A DNA stretch of 64,000 nt, from contig NZ_UGNX01000001.1 in assembly GCF_900452415.1 (NCBI RefSeq), positions 124,001 through 188,000 on the forward strand, written 5' to 3'. The notes under the pieces are model-generated. The model was not told where the DNA came from, searched no databases, and was given only the letters and a program-made list of their open reading frames with translations. Each line of letters starts with the position of its first letter. The first letter of the stretch is position 1. This DNA is from Legionella cincinnatiensis (GTDB lineage Bacteria > Pseudomonadota > Gammaproteobacteria > Legionellales > Legionellaceae). This document shows positions 9,757 to 19,863 of this stretch, one piece after another. Both the position numbers and the translations under genes were made by a program.

Positions 9757-10659
9757 ATGTTACCTTCTGCAAGTGATTTAATTTATTTCTACGAGGTTGC
9801 TAAAGAATCAAATTTTAGTAGAGCGGCTAAAAAGCTTCACATAAGTCAGCCTTCATTAAGTTTTTCCATAAAAAGACTCGAAGGATTACTCAATACCCAC
9901 TTATTTATTCGTCATACCCAAGGCGTTACTTTAACGCGAGCAGGTAATAAATTATTCGAGAATTTTGAGAGTTTATTAACCCAGTGGAATTCATTAACTA
10001 CAACGATCCAAGAAACGAATCAACACATTAAAGGAAAGGTAACCATAGGTTGTTATTCTACACTTTGTACTTATCTGTCGGAAATGAGTTCTGATTTACT
10101 GTTGCAATATCCAGAGCTAGAAATTCATTTCAAACATGGCCTATCTGCTGACATTATGCAAGGTATAATCGAAGGTACTGTAGATTTAGGTATTATGACG
10201 GATCCTCATCCGCATGCTAATATCATCATTCGTAAGATTGCTGAAACTGAGTTTTCTTTTTGGTCATCTTGCAAACAAGATAATGAGGTTGATTTATATT
10301 CTGATGAGTTGTTAATTTTAGCAGATTTAAAAATTCCCTTAATGCACACTCTGTTGAATGAATTACACAAATTACGCCAACATAAACCAGCACCGCGTAT
10401 TTGTAATGTGGATCAAATTGAAGCATTAGCTGCGATGGCACTAAACCATCATGGCGCTGCTATTTTGCCACGCTGCTACGTTGAACTTCATTTTAAAGAT
10501 CAATTAAAAAAGATTGCAGATGCGCCAACCTATGTTAAGCCTTTATGTTTGGTATACAGGCCAGATGTGAGGCAAATTGCTGCAGTGAAAGTTGTCTTAA
10601 AAGCAATAGATAATTTGCTGCAAGCAAATAAGTTAAAATCGACATCCACAGTGTCTTAG
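9757..10659 (+). CDS. LysR-family transcriptional regulator
   Basis: A 300-aa regulator. The N-terminal winged helix-turn-helix covers about residues 4-62 (FYEVAKESNFSRAAKKLHIS, then SLSFSIKRLE, and LFIRHTQGVTLTRAG). The C-terminal periplasmic-binding-protein-like effector domain runs from about residue 90 (GKVTIGCYSTLC). It is divergent from the FAD oxidoreductase, the usual arrangement of a LysR gene and its target. The ligand is unknown. Confidence 0.9.
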   Translation: MLPSASDLIYFYEVAKESNFSRAAKKLHISQPSLSFSIKRLEGLLNTHLFIRHTQGVTLTRAGNKLFENFESLLTQWNSLTTTIQETNQHIKGKVTIGCYSTLCTYLSEMSSDLLLQYPELEIHFKHGLSADIMQGIIEGTVDLGIMTDPHPHANIIIRKIAETEFSFWSSCKQDNEVDLYSDELLILADLKIPLMHTLLNELHKLRQHKPAPRICNVDQIEALAAMALNHHGAAILPRCYVELHFKDQLKKIADAPTYVKPLCLVYRPDVRQIAAVKVVLKAIDNLLQANKLKSTSTVS

Positions 10660-10749
10660 AAGTACCGTGGGTTTTATTTTCTCTATTGCGCCGATTTTAT
10701 AAGTACCTTAAGATGAAAAAATTCTTCAATCATGAAATGGACTTGAACT

Positions 10750-12150
10750 ATGTTAAAAAAATTTTTAGAAATAAGTGTGTTAACTGCTAGTCTTTGTTCC
10801 TTAGGCTATGCAGATACTCCACCTACTTCTTCAACTGACTCGCTCCCTTCAAGTTATATGCCAGTGGATATTCATGAGAGTTTTCAAAGCATTTTGCAGC
10901 GTATGAGCGGTGCAAAACAGGGTGTGGATGATCGCCAGCAAGAACTCTTAAAGCAGCGCTATGATTTAAGTAATAATCCTTCTCAAACCGTAAAGATGTC
11001 TAATGGAAAACCCGTGCAAGAAGGGGTACGGGTAAAACTGCCTGAAAATGTTACCTGGGAGCAGTTAGCCAAAATGAGTCCTGATGAAATTAAGGCTAAA
11101 GGCTTTTTCCCTCAGGGATTCTTACCGTTGCCTCATCCCAATCATCCGGAAGGCGGCATGTTATTTCCCAAATTTGTTATTGATGAAATTAAAAAACAGG
11201 AAGATAGAGATTTAACTCGTTTTGATTTGGATTTTGACATTCCCGATCATTTTTTACCTCCTTATCCTGCACCTATTTATTTAACCACCAGGCCGGATCT
11301 GGGTGATGTCTCCAAAGGCAAAGTGGTGACTATCGAAAATTATTATGAGTTATTTAATGGTTTATTAAATCCCAAACAATTAGAAGGGTTACGGTTATTA
11401 GTTACTCCTTTTATGCAGCAACAATTTAACCAAACTGAAGACAGGCGTACAGTGAAGCCTAGTCGTGGTGTTGCCTGTTTCGATTGTCATGCTAATGGCC
11501 ATACTAACAAAGCAACCCATTTGGTGGGCGATATCAGACCTCAGGAGTTTCGTCATCGCATCAATACACCAACGTTACGTGGCGTCAACATCCAGCGCTT
11601 ATTTGGTTCGCAACGTGCTTTGAAGACGGTGGAAGATTTTACCGAGTTTGAACAAAGAGCGGCTTACTTTGATGGTGATCCTGTTATTGCAACCAAGAAA
11701 GGCGTCAATATTCTTGAACGTGGCAGCCAAGTTCATTTCATGGCGGAATTCCAAGAAATCTTAGATTTTCCTCCTGCTCCTAAATTGAATTGGGAAGGGA
11801 AACTGGATCCTGCTAAAGCAACTCCAGCAGAGTTACGAGGTCAAGAGCTCTTTTTTGGTAAGGCAAAATGCTCCAGTTGCCATACTCCACCCTATTATAC
11901 TGACAACACCATGCATAATTTACAAACAGAGAAATTTTATCAACCACAAACAATTAATGGTATGAGAGCTGTGGGTGATGGGCCTATAAAGACATTTCCT
12001 TTACGAGGAATTAAAGACTCTCCTCCCTATTTGCATGATGGGCGCTTGTTAACATTAGCGGATACTGTAGAGTTTTTTAATTTGGTTTTACAGCTACAAT
12101 TAACAAAAGACGAAAAAACGGATTTAGTTACGTTTATGGAAGCGCTTTAA
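10750..12150 (+). CDS. Di-haem cytochrome c peroxidase-like protein
   Basis: A 466-aa exported protein with a signal peptide (MLKKFLEISVLTASLCSLGYA). Two c-type haem motifs are visible: CFDCH at residues 243-247 and CSSCH at 374-378. The C-terminal PLRGIKDSPPYLHDGR and LTLADTVEFFN are typical of the bacterial di-haem peroxidase/MauG superfamily. The roughly 200-residue N-terminal extension before the first haem site is unlike classical CcpA, so the substrate may not be hydrogen peroxide. It should act in the periplasm. Confidence 0.8.
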   Translation: MLKKFLEISVLTASLCSLGYADTPPTSSTDSLPSSYMPVDIHESFQSILQRMSGAKQGVDDRQQELLKQRYDLSNNPSQTVKMSNGKPVQEGVRVKLPENVTWEQLAKMSPDEIKAKGFFPQGFLPLPHPNHPEGGMLFPKFVIDEIKKQEDRDLTRFDLDFDIPDHFLPPYPAPIYLTTRPDLGDVSKGKVVTIENYYELFNGLLNPKQLEGLRLLVTPFMQQQFNQTEDRRTVKPSRGVACFDCHANGHTNKATHLVGDIRPQEFRHRINTPTLRGVNIQRLFGSQRALKTVEDFTEFEQRAAYFDGDPVIATKKGVNILERGSQVHFMAEFQEILDFPPAPKLNWEGKLDPAKATPAELRGQELFFGKAKCSSCHTPPYYTDNTMHNLQTEKFYQPQTINGMRAVGDGPIKTFPLRGIKDSPPYLHDGRLLTLADTVEFFNLVLQLQLTKDEKTDLVTFMEAL

Positions 12151-12394
12151 CAGTCACTGTATAATAGCGCTTCATAGGATTTCAGAGGCAAATGAGTCCG
12201 AGCTTTGCACTGTCTCTTGATCACATCCCTGACTATGCCCCGCGGCGTCCAGTGTTTTAACGCAGTGTTTCTGGATTCCGCGGAAAGATAATGTTGCATA
12301 GAAAAAATTTGAGCCTTGGCACCAACACGAAGTAATGAATTAAAGCACGCAAAATAGAAAACAAAGGTAACAGAAAAAACTAGGGGGAAGAAGT
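12151..12394. other. Intergenic region with possible element remnant
   Basis: No convincing gene. The stretch 12178-12227 holds TTTCAGAGGCAAATGAGTCC and the 14-mer CTCTTGATCACATC (12214-12227). Similar pieces occur in the 48.4-48.55 kb gap on the other strand, in a different order. These may be debris of one mobile element. Promoter elements for the following transglycosylase gene should lie in the right part. Confidence 0.4.
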
Positions 12395-13366
12395 ATGAAA
12401 AAATGGGGACTTGCTGCAATAGTATATGTTCTGGTACATCATGTTGCCTTTGCACAACAAAATTGGAATCAATGGGTTGCTGGAGTTAGAGCGGAAGCGT
12501 TACAACAAGGGATTTCGCCAGAAACCTTTGATGAAGCATTTGCAAACATCCATGAGCCCAGTCATCAAATTAAAGGACTTTTGCATTCGCAACCTGAACA
12601 CCGATTAACGTTTATTAAATATCGTAATACGCGAGTGGATAGTTATAGAATCGCTATTGGTCGTAAAGAATACAAACGTAATCAAGCAGTTTTGGATGCG
12701 GTGGCTAAGCAGTATGGGGTTAATCCCTGTTTTATTGTCTCTTTTTGGGGTATGGAAACAAGTTATGGCACTTATATGGGGAATTTTCCTGTAATTAAGG
12801 CATTAGCTACTCTGGCTTATGACTCTAATCGCAAGGATTTTTTCCGTAAAGAATTATTTATTGCCTTACGAATTCTTAATGAAGGTCATGTGGATTTGGC
12901 TGATTTTAAGGGTGAGTGGGCTGGTGCTTCAGGGCAGCCGCAGTTTTTACCCTCAAGCTGGGTAAAATATGCTGTTGATTATGATGGCGATGGGCGCAAA
13001 GATATATGGAGGAGTAAACCTGATGTTTTTGCTTCAATTGCAAATTACATGAAACAAAATGGTTGGCAAACTGGGGAGCCTTGGGCTATTCAAGTTAAGT
13101 TACCTCCCAAATTTAACATGGCGATGGCAGGTAAAACAATTGTAAAACCTGTAAGTGAATGGAGTGCTGCAGGGGTACGCACAGAAGATGGTAAGCCTTT
13201 ACCCTACCAAAATTTGCAAGCAAGTATTGTGCAACCATTGGGTGGTCCTACTTTTTTAGCTTTTCCCAACTATAAGATGATTTTGCACTATAATAACTCT
13301 ATCTATTATGCCGGAGCCGTAGGGTATTTAGCAGATAAAATTTGTCAAGGACAACAAAGAAGGTAA
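12395..13366 (+). CDS. Lytic murein transglycosylase, MltB family
   Basis: Cleaves the MurNAc-GlcNAc bond of peptidoglycan with formation of an anhydro end. The 323-aa product has a signal peptide (MKKWGLAAIVYVLVHHVAFA) without a lipobox. The catalytic glutamate lies in SFWGMETSYG near residue 123; ASGQPQFLPSSW and DYDGDGRKDIW near residues 190-212 are characteristic of MltB (SLT_2) enzymes. It is followed after 6 bp by the Msr fusion gene. There is a good AGGGGGAAGA ribosome site before the ATG. Confidence 0.93.
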   Translation: MKKWGLAAIVYVLVHHVAFAQQNWNQWVAGVRAEALQQGISPETFDEAFANIHEPSHQIKGLLHSQPEHRLTFIKYRNTRVDSYRIAIGRKEYKRNQAVLDAVAKQYGVNPCFIVSFWGMETSYGTYMGNFPVIKALATLAYDSNRKDFFRKELFIALRILNEGHVDLADFKGEWAGASGQPQFLPSSWVKYAVDYDGDGRKDIWRSKPDVFASIANYMKQNGWQTGEPWAIQVKLPPKFNMAMAGKTIVKPVSEWSAAGVRTEDGKPLPYQNLQASIVQPLGGPTFLAFPNYKMILHYNNSIYYAGAVGYLADKICQGQQRR

Positions 13367-13372
13367 TCCACT

Positions 13373-14242
13373 ATGGACAATTATCTTGATAAGACAGCCA
13401 GTTTAACTCCTTTAGCGAAACGAGTAATTTGTGAAAAGGCTACAGAATATCCTCATACTGGAGCCTATAATGTTCTGGTGACTCAGGGGACTTATTTATG
13501 TAGGCGTTGTGGTTTAGCCTTATTTCGCGGATCAAGTCAGTTCAGCTCGGGATGTGGTTGGCCAAGTTTTGATGATAATGTTGTTCATGCAGTAAAACAG
13601 ATTCCCGATAGTGATGGTAGGCGTATGGAAATACTTTGCGCACGATGTGATGCTCATTTAGGTCATGTTTTTACCGGGGAATATTTCACCCAAAAGAATT
13701 TACGCCATTGTGTTAATTCAGCTTCTATTGATTTTGTTGCCGATAATCAGGTTTTAGACACTGAGGAAGCTATTTTAGCAGGTGGATGTTTTTGGGGAGT
13801 TGATCATTTTTTAAAACAGATTCCTGGGGTACTCAGAGTGGAGGTAGGTTATACCGGCGGTGTTACTTTGGACCCCAGTTATGAACAAATATGTCAAGGT
13901 AATACCGGGCATTATGAGGCTGTGCGGGTTATTTTTGATAGAGATAAAACAGATTATCATCATGTTTTAAAACGATTTTTCGAAATTCACGATCCGACGC
14001 AAAAATCAGGGCAAGGCCCCGACATCGGGCAGCAATATCAAAGTGCCATTTTTTATTACAACCAAGAGCAGCTAGATGAAGCAGAGCTATTAATCCAAAT
14101 ATTGCAAAAAAAAGGATATGAAGTTGCTACGCGTCTTTTCCCCGTACAAACATTTTGGCCCGCAGAAGAGTATCATCAAGATTATTATGCGAAACATCGT
14201 AAAGCGCCTTATTGTCATCAACCAGTAAACCGATTTGATTAG
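13373..14242 (+). CDS. Bifunctional methionine sulfoxide reductase MsrB-MsrA
   Basis: Repairs both methionine sulfoxide epimers in proteins. The N-terminal MsrB domain (about residues 5-125) has the zinc cysteines CRRCG and CARCD, GCGWPSF, and the catalytic cysteine in LRHCVNSASI. The C-terminal MsrA domain (about 132-285) has the nucleophile motif AGGCFWG, EVGYTGG, HDPTQ and GPDIGQQYQSAIF. The order is B then A, the opposite of the Neisseria PilB fusion. No signal peptide is seen, so it is probably cytoplasmic. It follows the transglycosylase by 6 bp. Confidence 0.95.
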   Translation: MDNYLDKTASLTPLAKRVICEKATEYPHTGAYNVLVTQGTYLCRRCGLALFRGSSQFSSGCGWPSFDDNVVHAVKQIPDSDGRRMEILCARCDAHLGHVFTGEYFTQKNLRHCVNSASIDFVADNQVLDTEEAILAGGCFWGVDHFLKQIPGVLRVEVGYTGGVTLDPSYEQICQGNTGHYEAVRVIFDRDKTDYHHVLKRFFEIHDPTQKSGQGPDIGQQYQSAIFYYNQEQLDEAELLIQILQKKGYEVATRLFPVQTFWPAEEYHQDYYAKHRKAPYCHQPVNRFD

Positions 14243-14270
14243 TTTTTTTGGGTGTGTCAGGGGATGAAAA

Positions 14271-14762
14271 ATGGAATTTACTTTTCGAGTTGCTACAAAA
14301 AAAGATAAAGAAAAGATTGCTTTCTTAGTAGAGAAATTAGCGGAATATGAACGGAAAAAACTTGAAGCAATGAGTTTAACTCTAGATAAAATTGAAGCTC
14401 ATGGCTTTGGCAAAAATAAATATTTTTATATCTTATTAGCTGAATATAAGAAGGAGCCCGCAGGTTATGCCTTATATTTTTTTTCCTATTCTGCTGCAGA
14501 AGGCGCACCTGTTCTTTATGTGGAAGATTTATTTGTTCAGGAAAAATATCAAAATCATGGTTTGGGTACTTCTTTATTGTCTTATCTTGCTCGCCTAGCG
14601 CTTGAGAAACAATGTTGTCGCATGGAAGGGCATGCATTTACCTGGAATAAAAAATCCATTCAATTTTATGAGTTCTTAGGCGCACATCCACGCACAGATC
14701 TATTGCAATTTCGTTTGACAGATGATTCTTTAGAGCGATTAGCGGCTGGAAAGCTAGAGTAA
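14271..14762 (+). CDS. GNAT N-acetyltransferase (diamine acetyltransferase-like)
   Basis: A 163-aa acetyl-CoA dependent N-acetyltransferase. The acetyl-CoA loop is QNHGLGTSLL near residues 89-98, preceded by the beta strand VLYVEDLFVQEKYQ; NKKSIQFYEFLGA is the typical C-terminal motif. The overall pattern (ALYFFSYS, EDLFV) resembles spermidine/diamine acetyltransferases, but the substrate is not proven. It starts 28 bp after the Msr gene. Confidence 0.85.
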   Translation: MEFTFRVATKKDKEKIAFLVEKLAEYERKKLEAMSLTLDKIEAHGFGKNKYFYILLAEYKKEPAGYALYFFSYSAAEGAPVLYVEDLFVQEKYQNHGLGTSLLSYLARLALEKQCCRMEGHAFTWNKKSIQFYEFLGAHPRTDLLQFRLTDDSLERLAAGKLE

Positions 14763-15053
14763 TCGGCATGCACAGCACTTAGTCGCTATTTGTTTTTATT
14801 GAAAACAAAAAAGGGATAAACTATGATTAAATTATCAACACAATTTTTATTGTAAGAAATTTGGCATGCCCTCATTTATGACATGCAGGGATGTTATGAT
14901 ATGGAGAAATCAAAGTACTCCCCAAGGATACTTGGCTATTGAGAGTGGTGTGGTTTAATGTGCAAACATGGGGCCAAAAGCAAATGAATTAGCAAGTGGG
15001 TATAGCGTTATTCCAATGACCTACTGTGACGTAAACAATATTTGGAGAGTGCT
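14763..15053. other. Intergenic region, 291 bp
   Basis: No gene seen. An AT-only hairpin (TTTGTTTT / AAAACAAA near 14790-14810) could end the upstream transcript, and GGCATGC pieces recur around 14766 and 14862. A GGAG site at 15044-15047 serves the next gene. Confidence 0.4.
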
Positions 15054-15623
15054 ATGGCAAAAACAGAGCAAGAAGTACAAGAAGAGCTACAGAAAAAGAA
15101 GCAACAGCAACAACAGCAAGATCCACCGCTCACAGTCCCCAAAAAATCAGGGGCTCCGGAGCAGGAGATGAGCAATCTCGTTGTTGAAGAGCAAGAGAAA
15201 GAAGAAAAAAAGAAACAAAGTGTTCTGATACAGAGCGCGGATATGGAAAGGCTTTTAAAAGACTATAAAAGGTTTTGTGAAAAACAAAAGCCTCCGATAG
15301 AGTTCAATGAAGACAAGCTAAAACCTGATGGAGAGGGCAAAGTAAATTTTGATTTCAAAACTCCTGAACAGATGACTGATTTCTTTAAACAGCAAGCTGC
15401 AGATGGACACCGTTTTGTAATGATTGATGCAGAAACGAATAAAGTTCTCGCTTATTCAAATGGAGACGGAAAGCTTTATAGACCAGGACTTGGAAAGGAT
15501 AAAGAGCCTGAAGAGATTACTGGTAAGTCTTTGCTGCCTACTAAAGAGCAAATGAAAGATCTTCCTGATCATAAAGGTTTTGAAATGCCTGAGCCGACGA
15601 GCTCTAAATTAGAGAATAAATAG
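15054..15623 (+). CDS. Highly charged hypothetical protein
   Basis: A 189-aa soluble protein that I do not recognise. Residues 1-65 are rich in Glu, Lys and Gln (poly-Q and EEQEKEEKKK runs) and are probably disordered. A folded segment around residues 65-140 includes MERLLKDYKRFCEKQKPP and FVMIDAETNKVLAYSNGDG. The ATG at 15054 has a GGAGAG site 7 bp upstream and is preferred to an in-frame TTG at 15042. No signal peptide or membrane segment. The composition would fit a secreted effector, but nothing proves it. Confidence 0.6.
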   Translation: MAKTEQEVQEELQKKKQQQQQQDPPLTVPKKSGAPEQEMSNLVVEEQEKEEKKKQSVLIQSADMERLLKDYKRFCEKQKPPIEFNEDKLKPDGEGKVNFDFKTPEQMTDFFKQQAADGHRFVMIDAETNKVLAYSNGDGKLYRPGLGKDKEPEEITGKSLLPTKEQMKDLPDHKGFEMPEPTSSKLENK

Positions 15624-15682
15624 TTTTGCAGGAAAAGTTCATTCAGCTTGAGATGGAACAAAAAGTAGGGCATAGGAGAAAA

Positions 15683-15910
15683 TTACAATGGTTCTTCTTT
15701 TTTATACTGCTCATCAGCTTCTTGGGCTTTCCGCTGGTTTTCCTGGAATTGAATTTCTTTAAGTTGCTGTTGCCATAAGGCAACAGCCTGTGCTTTGAAT
15801 TGATTTATTTTTCTGAGCAATAATCCCAAATGAGTCGCGAGCATAGGCAGTTTTTTAGGACCAAATACAATTAAAGCAACAATCAATATCACTAAAATTT
15901 CGCCACTCAT
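15683..15910 (-). CDS. tatB: Sec-independent translocase TatB-like protein
   Basis: A 75-aa protein with one N-terminal membrane helix (ILVILIVALIVFGP), then the hinge GPKKLP and an amphipathic helix. The FGPKKLP hinge is TatB-like, whereas the gene upstream has the TatA form FGTSKLK. It is the last gene of ubiE-ubiJ-ubiB-tatA-tatB and its ATG overlaps the tatA stop. It is shorter than E. coli TatB (171 aa). tatC is not in this window. Confidence 0.8.
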   Translation of the reverse strand: MSGEILVILIVALIVFGPKKLPMLATHLGLLLRKINQFKAQAVALWQQQLKEIQFQENQRKAQEADEQYKKEEPL

Positions 15911-16089
15911 AAGGATTTGTCATCCTCTTTTGGTGTTTGGGGTTGTTCTTCATTTAATGCTTTACGAAAATTTCGAATAGCTTCACCAAGATCGGCACCT
16001 ATGGTTTTTAATTTAGAAGTGCCAAAAAGAATAATAATAATTACTAAGATTAATAATAAAGAAAGAGGGCTGATACCACTTAGTCCCAT
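15907..16089 (-). CDS. tatA: Sec-independent translocase TatA
   Basis: A 60-aa pore component of the twin-arginine translocase, which exports folded proteins across the inner membrane. It has one membrane helix (SLLLILVIIIILFGTSKL) followed by an amphipathic helix (GADLGEAIRNFRKAL) and an acidic tail. The length and FGTSKLK hinge fit TatA/E. It starts 2 bp after ubiB, the same order as in many gammaproteobacteria. Confidence 0.92.
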   Translation of the reverse strand: MGLSGISPLSLLLILVIIIILFGTSKLKTIGADLGEAIRNFRKALNEEQPQTPKEDDKSL

Positions 16090-16091
16090 TT

Positions 16092-17744
16092 TTAATTCCT
16101 CATGCTGCGGTTAAGAAGAACAAACAATCCTGTGATGGCAGCTCCTATAAAAGCCAAAGGAGCTAACTGTTTGTGCTGAATAAAATCCCAATAATCCAGC
16201 AGGCCCATGAGAAGGAACGAAATACTTGCACCAGTGGCAATACTTTTCCAGTGTACTGTAGCTTTTTCATCTTCTCGTTTTGTATGGGTTAAAGATTTCT
16301 GATCGGTGATTAACTCTTCTCTTTTTAATTCAAGAAAATCAAAGATTAATTTGGGCATATTGGGCAATTGTTCTGCAAAAAAGGGGAGATTTTGTTTTAA
16401 TTGGGTGAAAAAGGCTTTAGGCCCTATTTGTTCTTTTACCCATTTTTCAAGGAAAGGTTTTGCGGTAGTCCATAAATCAAGCTCGGGATAAAGTTGACGC
16501 CCTAGACCTTCTATAGCCAATAATGTTTTTTGCAATAAAACCAGCTGAGGCTGTACTTCCATATGAAAACGCCGTGCCACTTGAAAAAGGCGCAAGACAA
16601 CTTGTGCAAATGAAATGTCTTTTAAAGGTCTTTCAAAAATAGGTTCGCATACCGTACGAATGCCGCTTTCAAACTCATCAACTCGTGTATCGCGGGCAAC
16701 CCAACCTGATTCCACGTGCAATTGGGCAACACGACGATAATCGCGATTGAAAAATGCCAAAAGATTTTCCGCTAAATAACGTTTGTCATTGTCATTTAAT
16801 GTTCCCATAATGCCAAAATCAATACAAATATATTGAGGATCTTTAGGATTTTTATAAGAAACAAAAATATTTCCAGGATGCATGTCTGCATGAAAGAAAC
16901 AATCACGAAAGACTTGCGTGAAAAAAATCTCTACCCCTCGTTCAGCCAGTTTTTTTATATCTATGCCGTGGGCTTGCAAGCTGCTTATATCAGATACAGG
17001 TATCCCATGAATTCGCTCAAGGACCATTACGTTAGAGCGTGAATAATCCCAGTATATTTCTGGGATATACAGAATAGGGGAATGATCGAAGTTGCGCCTT
17101 AGTTGCGCTGCATTAGCTGCCTCTCTTAATAAATCAAGCTCATCAAGCAAGGTATGTTCAAATTCAGCGACAATTTCTTTAGGCTTCAGACGTCTAATTT
17201 CAGGCCAATATCGATCTGCCCATCTTGCGATGGTGTGCATAATGCTTAAGTCATTCTCAATAATACGCCGCATATTGGGTCTTAGGACTTTGACGATGAC
17301 CTCTTCCCCTGTTTTCAATTGTGCAGCATGTACTTGCGCCATTGAGGCGGATGCTAAAGGTATGGGATCAAATTCAGCAAAAATCTCATAAGGTGATAAA
17401 CCATAAGCTTTTTCAATAATTGCCATTGCTTTTGCACTGGGAAAGGGAGGAACTTTATCTTGTAATTTACTGAGTTCAATGGCGATATCTAGAGGTAAAA
17501 TATCAGGACGAGTGGAAAGTGCCTGGCCAAATTTAATAAAAATAGGTCCGAGTGCTTCCAATGAAATCCGTAGTGCTTCTCCATGGGTTAAATGCTCTTT
17601 ACGGAACCAGTTCCAAGGATTTAAATAAACCATGAAACGAAGCGGCGCAAATAATCTTAATGACACGACTACATTATCGAGTCCGTTTTTTGCCAGAATA
17701 TAATTAATATGGATAAGACGAATGAGTTTTTTAATGGATTTCAT
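16092..17744 (-). CDS. ubiB: Ubiquinone biosynthesis ATPase/kinase-like protein UbiB
   Basis: A 550-aa member of the ABC1/ADCK atypical kinase family, needed for ubiquinone synthesis. [11 protein letters not shown] near residue 72 is the family's KxGQ-type motif; ASMAQVHAA is the alanine-rich nucleotide loop, and [12 protein letters not shown] with CIDFGIMG are the catalytic and metal-binding motifs. Two membrane helices close the C-terminus. It overlaps ubiJ by 14 bp. Confidence 0.95.
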   Translation of the reverse strand: MKSIKKLIRLIHINYILAKNGLDNVVVSLRLFAPLRFMVYLNPWNWFRKEHLTHGEALRISLEALGPIFIKFGQALSTRPDILPLDIAIELSKLQDKVPPFPSAKAMAIIEKAYGLSPYEIFAEFDPIPLASASMAQVHAAQLKTGEEVIVKVLRPNMRRIIENDLSIMHTIARWADRYWPEIRRLKPKEIVAEFEHTLLDELDLLREAANAAQLRRNFDHSPILYIPEIYWDYSRSNVMVLERIHGIPVSDISSLQAHGIDIKKLAERGVEIFFTQVFRDCFFHADMHPGNIFVSYKNPKDPQYICIDFGIMGTLNDNDKRYLAENLLAFFNRDYRRVAQLHVESGWVARDTRVDEFESGIRTVCEPIFERPLKDISFAQVVLRLFQVARRFHMEVQPQLVLLQKTLLAIEGLGRQLYPELDLWTTAKPFLEKWVKEQIGPKAFFTQLKQNLPFFAEQLPNMPKLIFDFLELKREELITDQKSLTHTKREDEKATVHWKSIATGASISFLLMGLLDYWDFIQHKQLAPLAFIGAAITGLFVLLNRSMRN

Positions 17745-18348
17745 AGTGACTTATTAGTTGATTGACATGGGCTTGTAAGCGTTCTACACTTAAGGACAGT
17801 TCATCAATCTCTGCAAAAAAATCTTCCAGCTCGTATTTTGAGGGTACGATACGTAACTCTTCTTGTAAATACTCAGTCATATTTTGGCGTATGGATTCAT
17901 CAAATTGCTTTTTGAATTTAAGTCCTTTGCGAAACAAAGAGCCAATTTGATGCGCCACCACGTCACCTGTAAAATGAGCAAGGTGACCTTCCCAATCAAT
18001 ATCCATTTCATCAAATAATTTTTTAATATGTTGCCCTAGCTCTGTATCTCCTGTGATGCGGATTTTATCATTAAATAAAGATCGGGCTTTAGATGCGGGC
18101 AATAAACTAAGACGGATTAAACCTAGGGGGCTACTGTGAATGACGGTATCTGCTTCTTTCTCATAATGATCAAGTAAGATAATTTCTCCCTTTTGAAACA
18201 AAATGAAAAAATTAACATTTAATGGGCTAATCACCATTTCAAGACACTTGTTGTCAAGTGCTTGCAGCTTAGCAGGCATACCCTCATCTAGCTGGGCTGC
18301 TTTGTTTATGGCTTTTTGAAGGGCTTTTAAAGAATATTTTTTTAGCAT
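17731..18348 (-). CDS. ubiJ: Ubiquinone biosynthesis accessory factor UbiJ
   Basis: A 205-aa SCP2-like lipid-binding protein that supports the aerobic ubiquinone complex. The N-terminal half is an SCP2 fold ([21 protein letters not shown]) and the C-terminal half is helical with a likely coiled coil ([20 protein letters not shown]). The ATG at 18348, 7 bp after the ubiE stop, is preferred; an in-frame start at 18384 overlaps ubiE. It lies between ubiE and ubiB, the usual place. Confidence 0.88.
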   Translation of the reverse strand: MLKKYSLKALQKAINKAAQLDEGMPAKLQALDNKCLEMVISPLNVNFFILFQKGEIILLDHYEKEADTVIHSSPLGLIRLSLLPASKARSLFNDKIRITGDTELGQHIKKLFDEMDIDWEGHLAHFTGDVVAHQIGSLFRKGLKFKKQFDESIRQNMTEYLQEELRIVPSKYELEDFFAEIDELSLSVERLQAHVNQLISHYEIH

Positions 18349-18355
18349 AATCAAC

Positions 18356-19108
18356 TCAATATTTATAGGCAATGTGCAAGGCAACTATGCCGCCGCTTAG
18401 ATTGTCATAATGACAGTCTTCAAATCCTGCATGCTCAATCATTTTTTTGAGCTCCATTTGATTTGGATGCATGCGTATGGATTCAGCAAGATATTGGTAA
18501 CTGGCTTCATCTTGCGCAAAAAACTTTCCTATTTTAGGTAAAATATGAAACGAATACCAGTCATAAATAGGTTTTAAGCCGGGGAGTGTGGGGGTGGAGA
18601 ACTCAAGAATCATTACTTTCCCTCCGGGCTTACAGACACGGTATATCGAACGCAGCGCTTCTTCTTTATCGGTCACATTTCTTAAGCCAAAGCCCATGGT
18701 AATGCAATGAAAACTATTGTCAGCAAAAGGCAAACATTGGGCGTTACCTTGTACATAGTCAATGTTTTTATATAATCCTTCATCTAAGAGACGATCACGA
18801 CCTACATTGAGCATGGCTGAATTAATATCTGTAAGAATAACACGCCCTGTGTCGCCAACTTTTTTACATAATAACCGTGTTAAATCCCCACTCCCACCAG
18901 CCAAATCTAAAACAAATTGTCCGAGGCGAAGCCGGCTAAGTTCGATGGTGTAGCGTTTCCATAAATGATGGATGCCCAAAGACATTAAGTCATTCATTAA
19001 ATCATAGTTTTTTGCTACAGAATGAAAAACTTCCGCCACCTTTTTTTCTTTTTCATCCCAAGCGACAGTAGTGTATCCGAAGTGGGTATTTTTTTCGTGA
19101 TCAGCCAT
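18356..19108 (-). CDS. ubiE: Ubiquinone/menaquinone C-methyltransferase UbiE
   Basis: SAM-dependent C-methylation of the quinone ring. The 250-aa product has the SAM-binding motif [11 protein letters not shown] near residue 67, the UbiE signature [18 protein letters not shown] near 35, and [20 protein letters not shown] near 147. It is the first gene of the minus-strand ubiE-ubiJ-ubiB-tatA-tatB operon; the promoter should lie in 19109-19300. Confidence 0.96.
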   Translation of the reverse strand: MADHEKNTHFGYTTVAWDEKEKKVAEVFHSVAKNYDLMNDLMSLGIHHLWKRYTIELSRLRLGQFVLDLAGGSGDLTRLLCKKVGDTGRVILTDINSAMLNVGRDRLLDEGLYKNIDYVQGNAQCLPFADNSFHCITMGFGLRNVTDKEEALRSIYRVCKPGGKVMILEFSTPTLPGLKPIYDWYSFHILPKIGKFFAQDEASYQYLAESIRMHPNQMELKKMIEHAGFEDCHYDNLSGGIVALHIAYKY

Positions 19109-19309
19109 AAAAATACGGATTTGCCATTAAAAACTTCATATTAACTTATTTTAGGAAAGATACCCAGTCTTACATCCTCTATTCGGAATGTAACCCAAGT
19201 TGATAAAGACTATCATAGTTAAAAATAAGGATAAAATTAAAAATAATTATTGCAAAACAATAATAAATTATTATAATTCGTGGTTAATATTATTGTTAAG
19301 GGGTTTTCC

Positions 19310-19852
19310 ATGAATAAAATAAAAAATACCAGTCATTTGCTTTATTTGTTCTTTCGAGCACTTTGTTGGCTTATTCCCTTAACGACAGCGCTTTTGATTT
19401 TAGTTAAATTCGATTGGATGTGTCATTTAGGAGGTTGGTCTACGGTGATCTCTCCTGAACGCATTTATGATCCGGAACATTTTTCTTTAGCTCATCGTTG
19501 TATTTTATTAGCGATTGAAGGATTACCTCTTACCATTACTATTTTGATTTGTTATAAGCTCGCTAAATTATTTAAACTTTTCGAACAAGGGTATTTATTT
19601 GAAGAGGACAATATCAAATTAATTAAACAGGTAAGTATTTACATGATATTAGGGGAGCTGGTTCAGCTTATTTATCAACCTCTAATTACGGCTGCTCTTA
19701 CTTTTAATAATCCTGCGGGTGAACGGTTTGCAAGTATTACTTTGAAATCAGCAAACTTATCTACTCTAATTACCGCATTTATCATTTTAGTTGCCTCCTG
19801 GATTATTCAAGAAGCGCATCAATTAAAGTCAGAAACACAATTAACAATTTAA
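19310..19852 (+). CDS. DUF2975 membrane protein
   Basis: A 180-aa membrane protein with about four hydrophobic helices (LLYLFFRALCWLIPLTTALL, CILLAIEGLPLTITILICY, YMILGELVQLIY, STLITAFIILVASWII). The pattern and FEQGYLFEEDNIKLIK match DUF2975 proteins, which are usually paired with a small XRE regulator, as here. The ATG at 19310 has an AAGGGG site; an in-frame GTG-type start at 19280 is less likely. The function is unknown. Confidence 0.75.
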   Translation: MNKIKNTSHLLYLFFRALCWLIPLTTALLILVKFDWMCHLGGWSTVISPERIYDPEHFSLAHRCILLAIEGLPLTITILICYKLAKLFKLFEQGYLFEEDNIKLIKQVSIYMILGELVQLIYQPLITAALTFNNPAGERFASITLKSANLSTLITAFIILVASWIIQEAHQLKSETQLTI

Positions 19853-19863
19853 GGAATAGAGCT

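Noticed and set aside
12147-12455. A 102-codon minus-strand frame between the cytochrome and transglycosylase genes
   Set aside because: It overlaps the transglycosylase signal peptide and has no ribosome site or recognisable domain.
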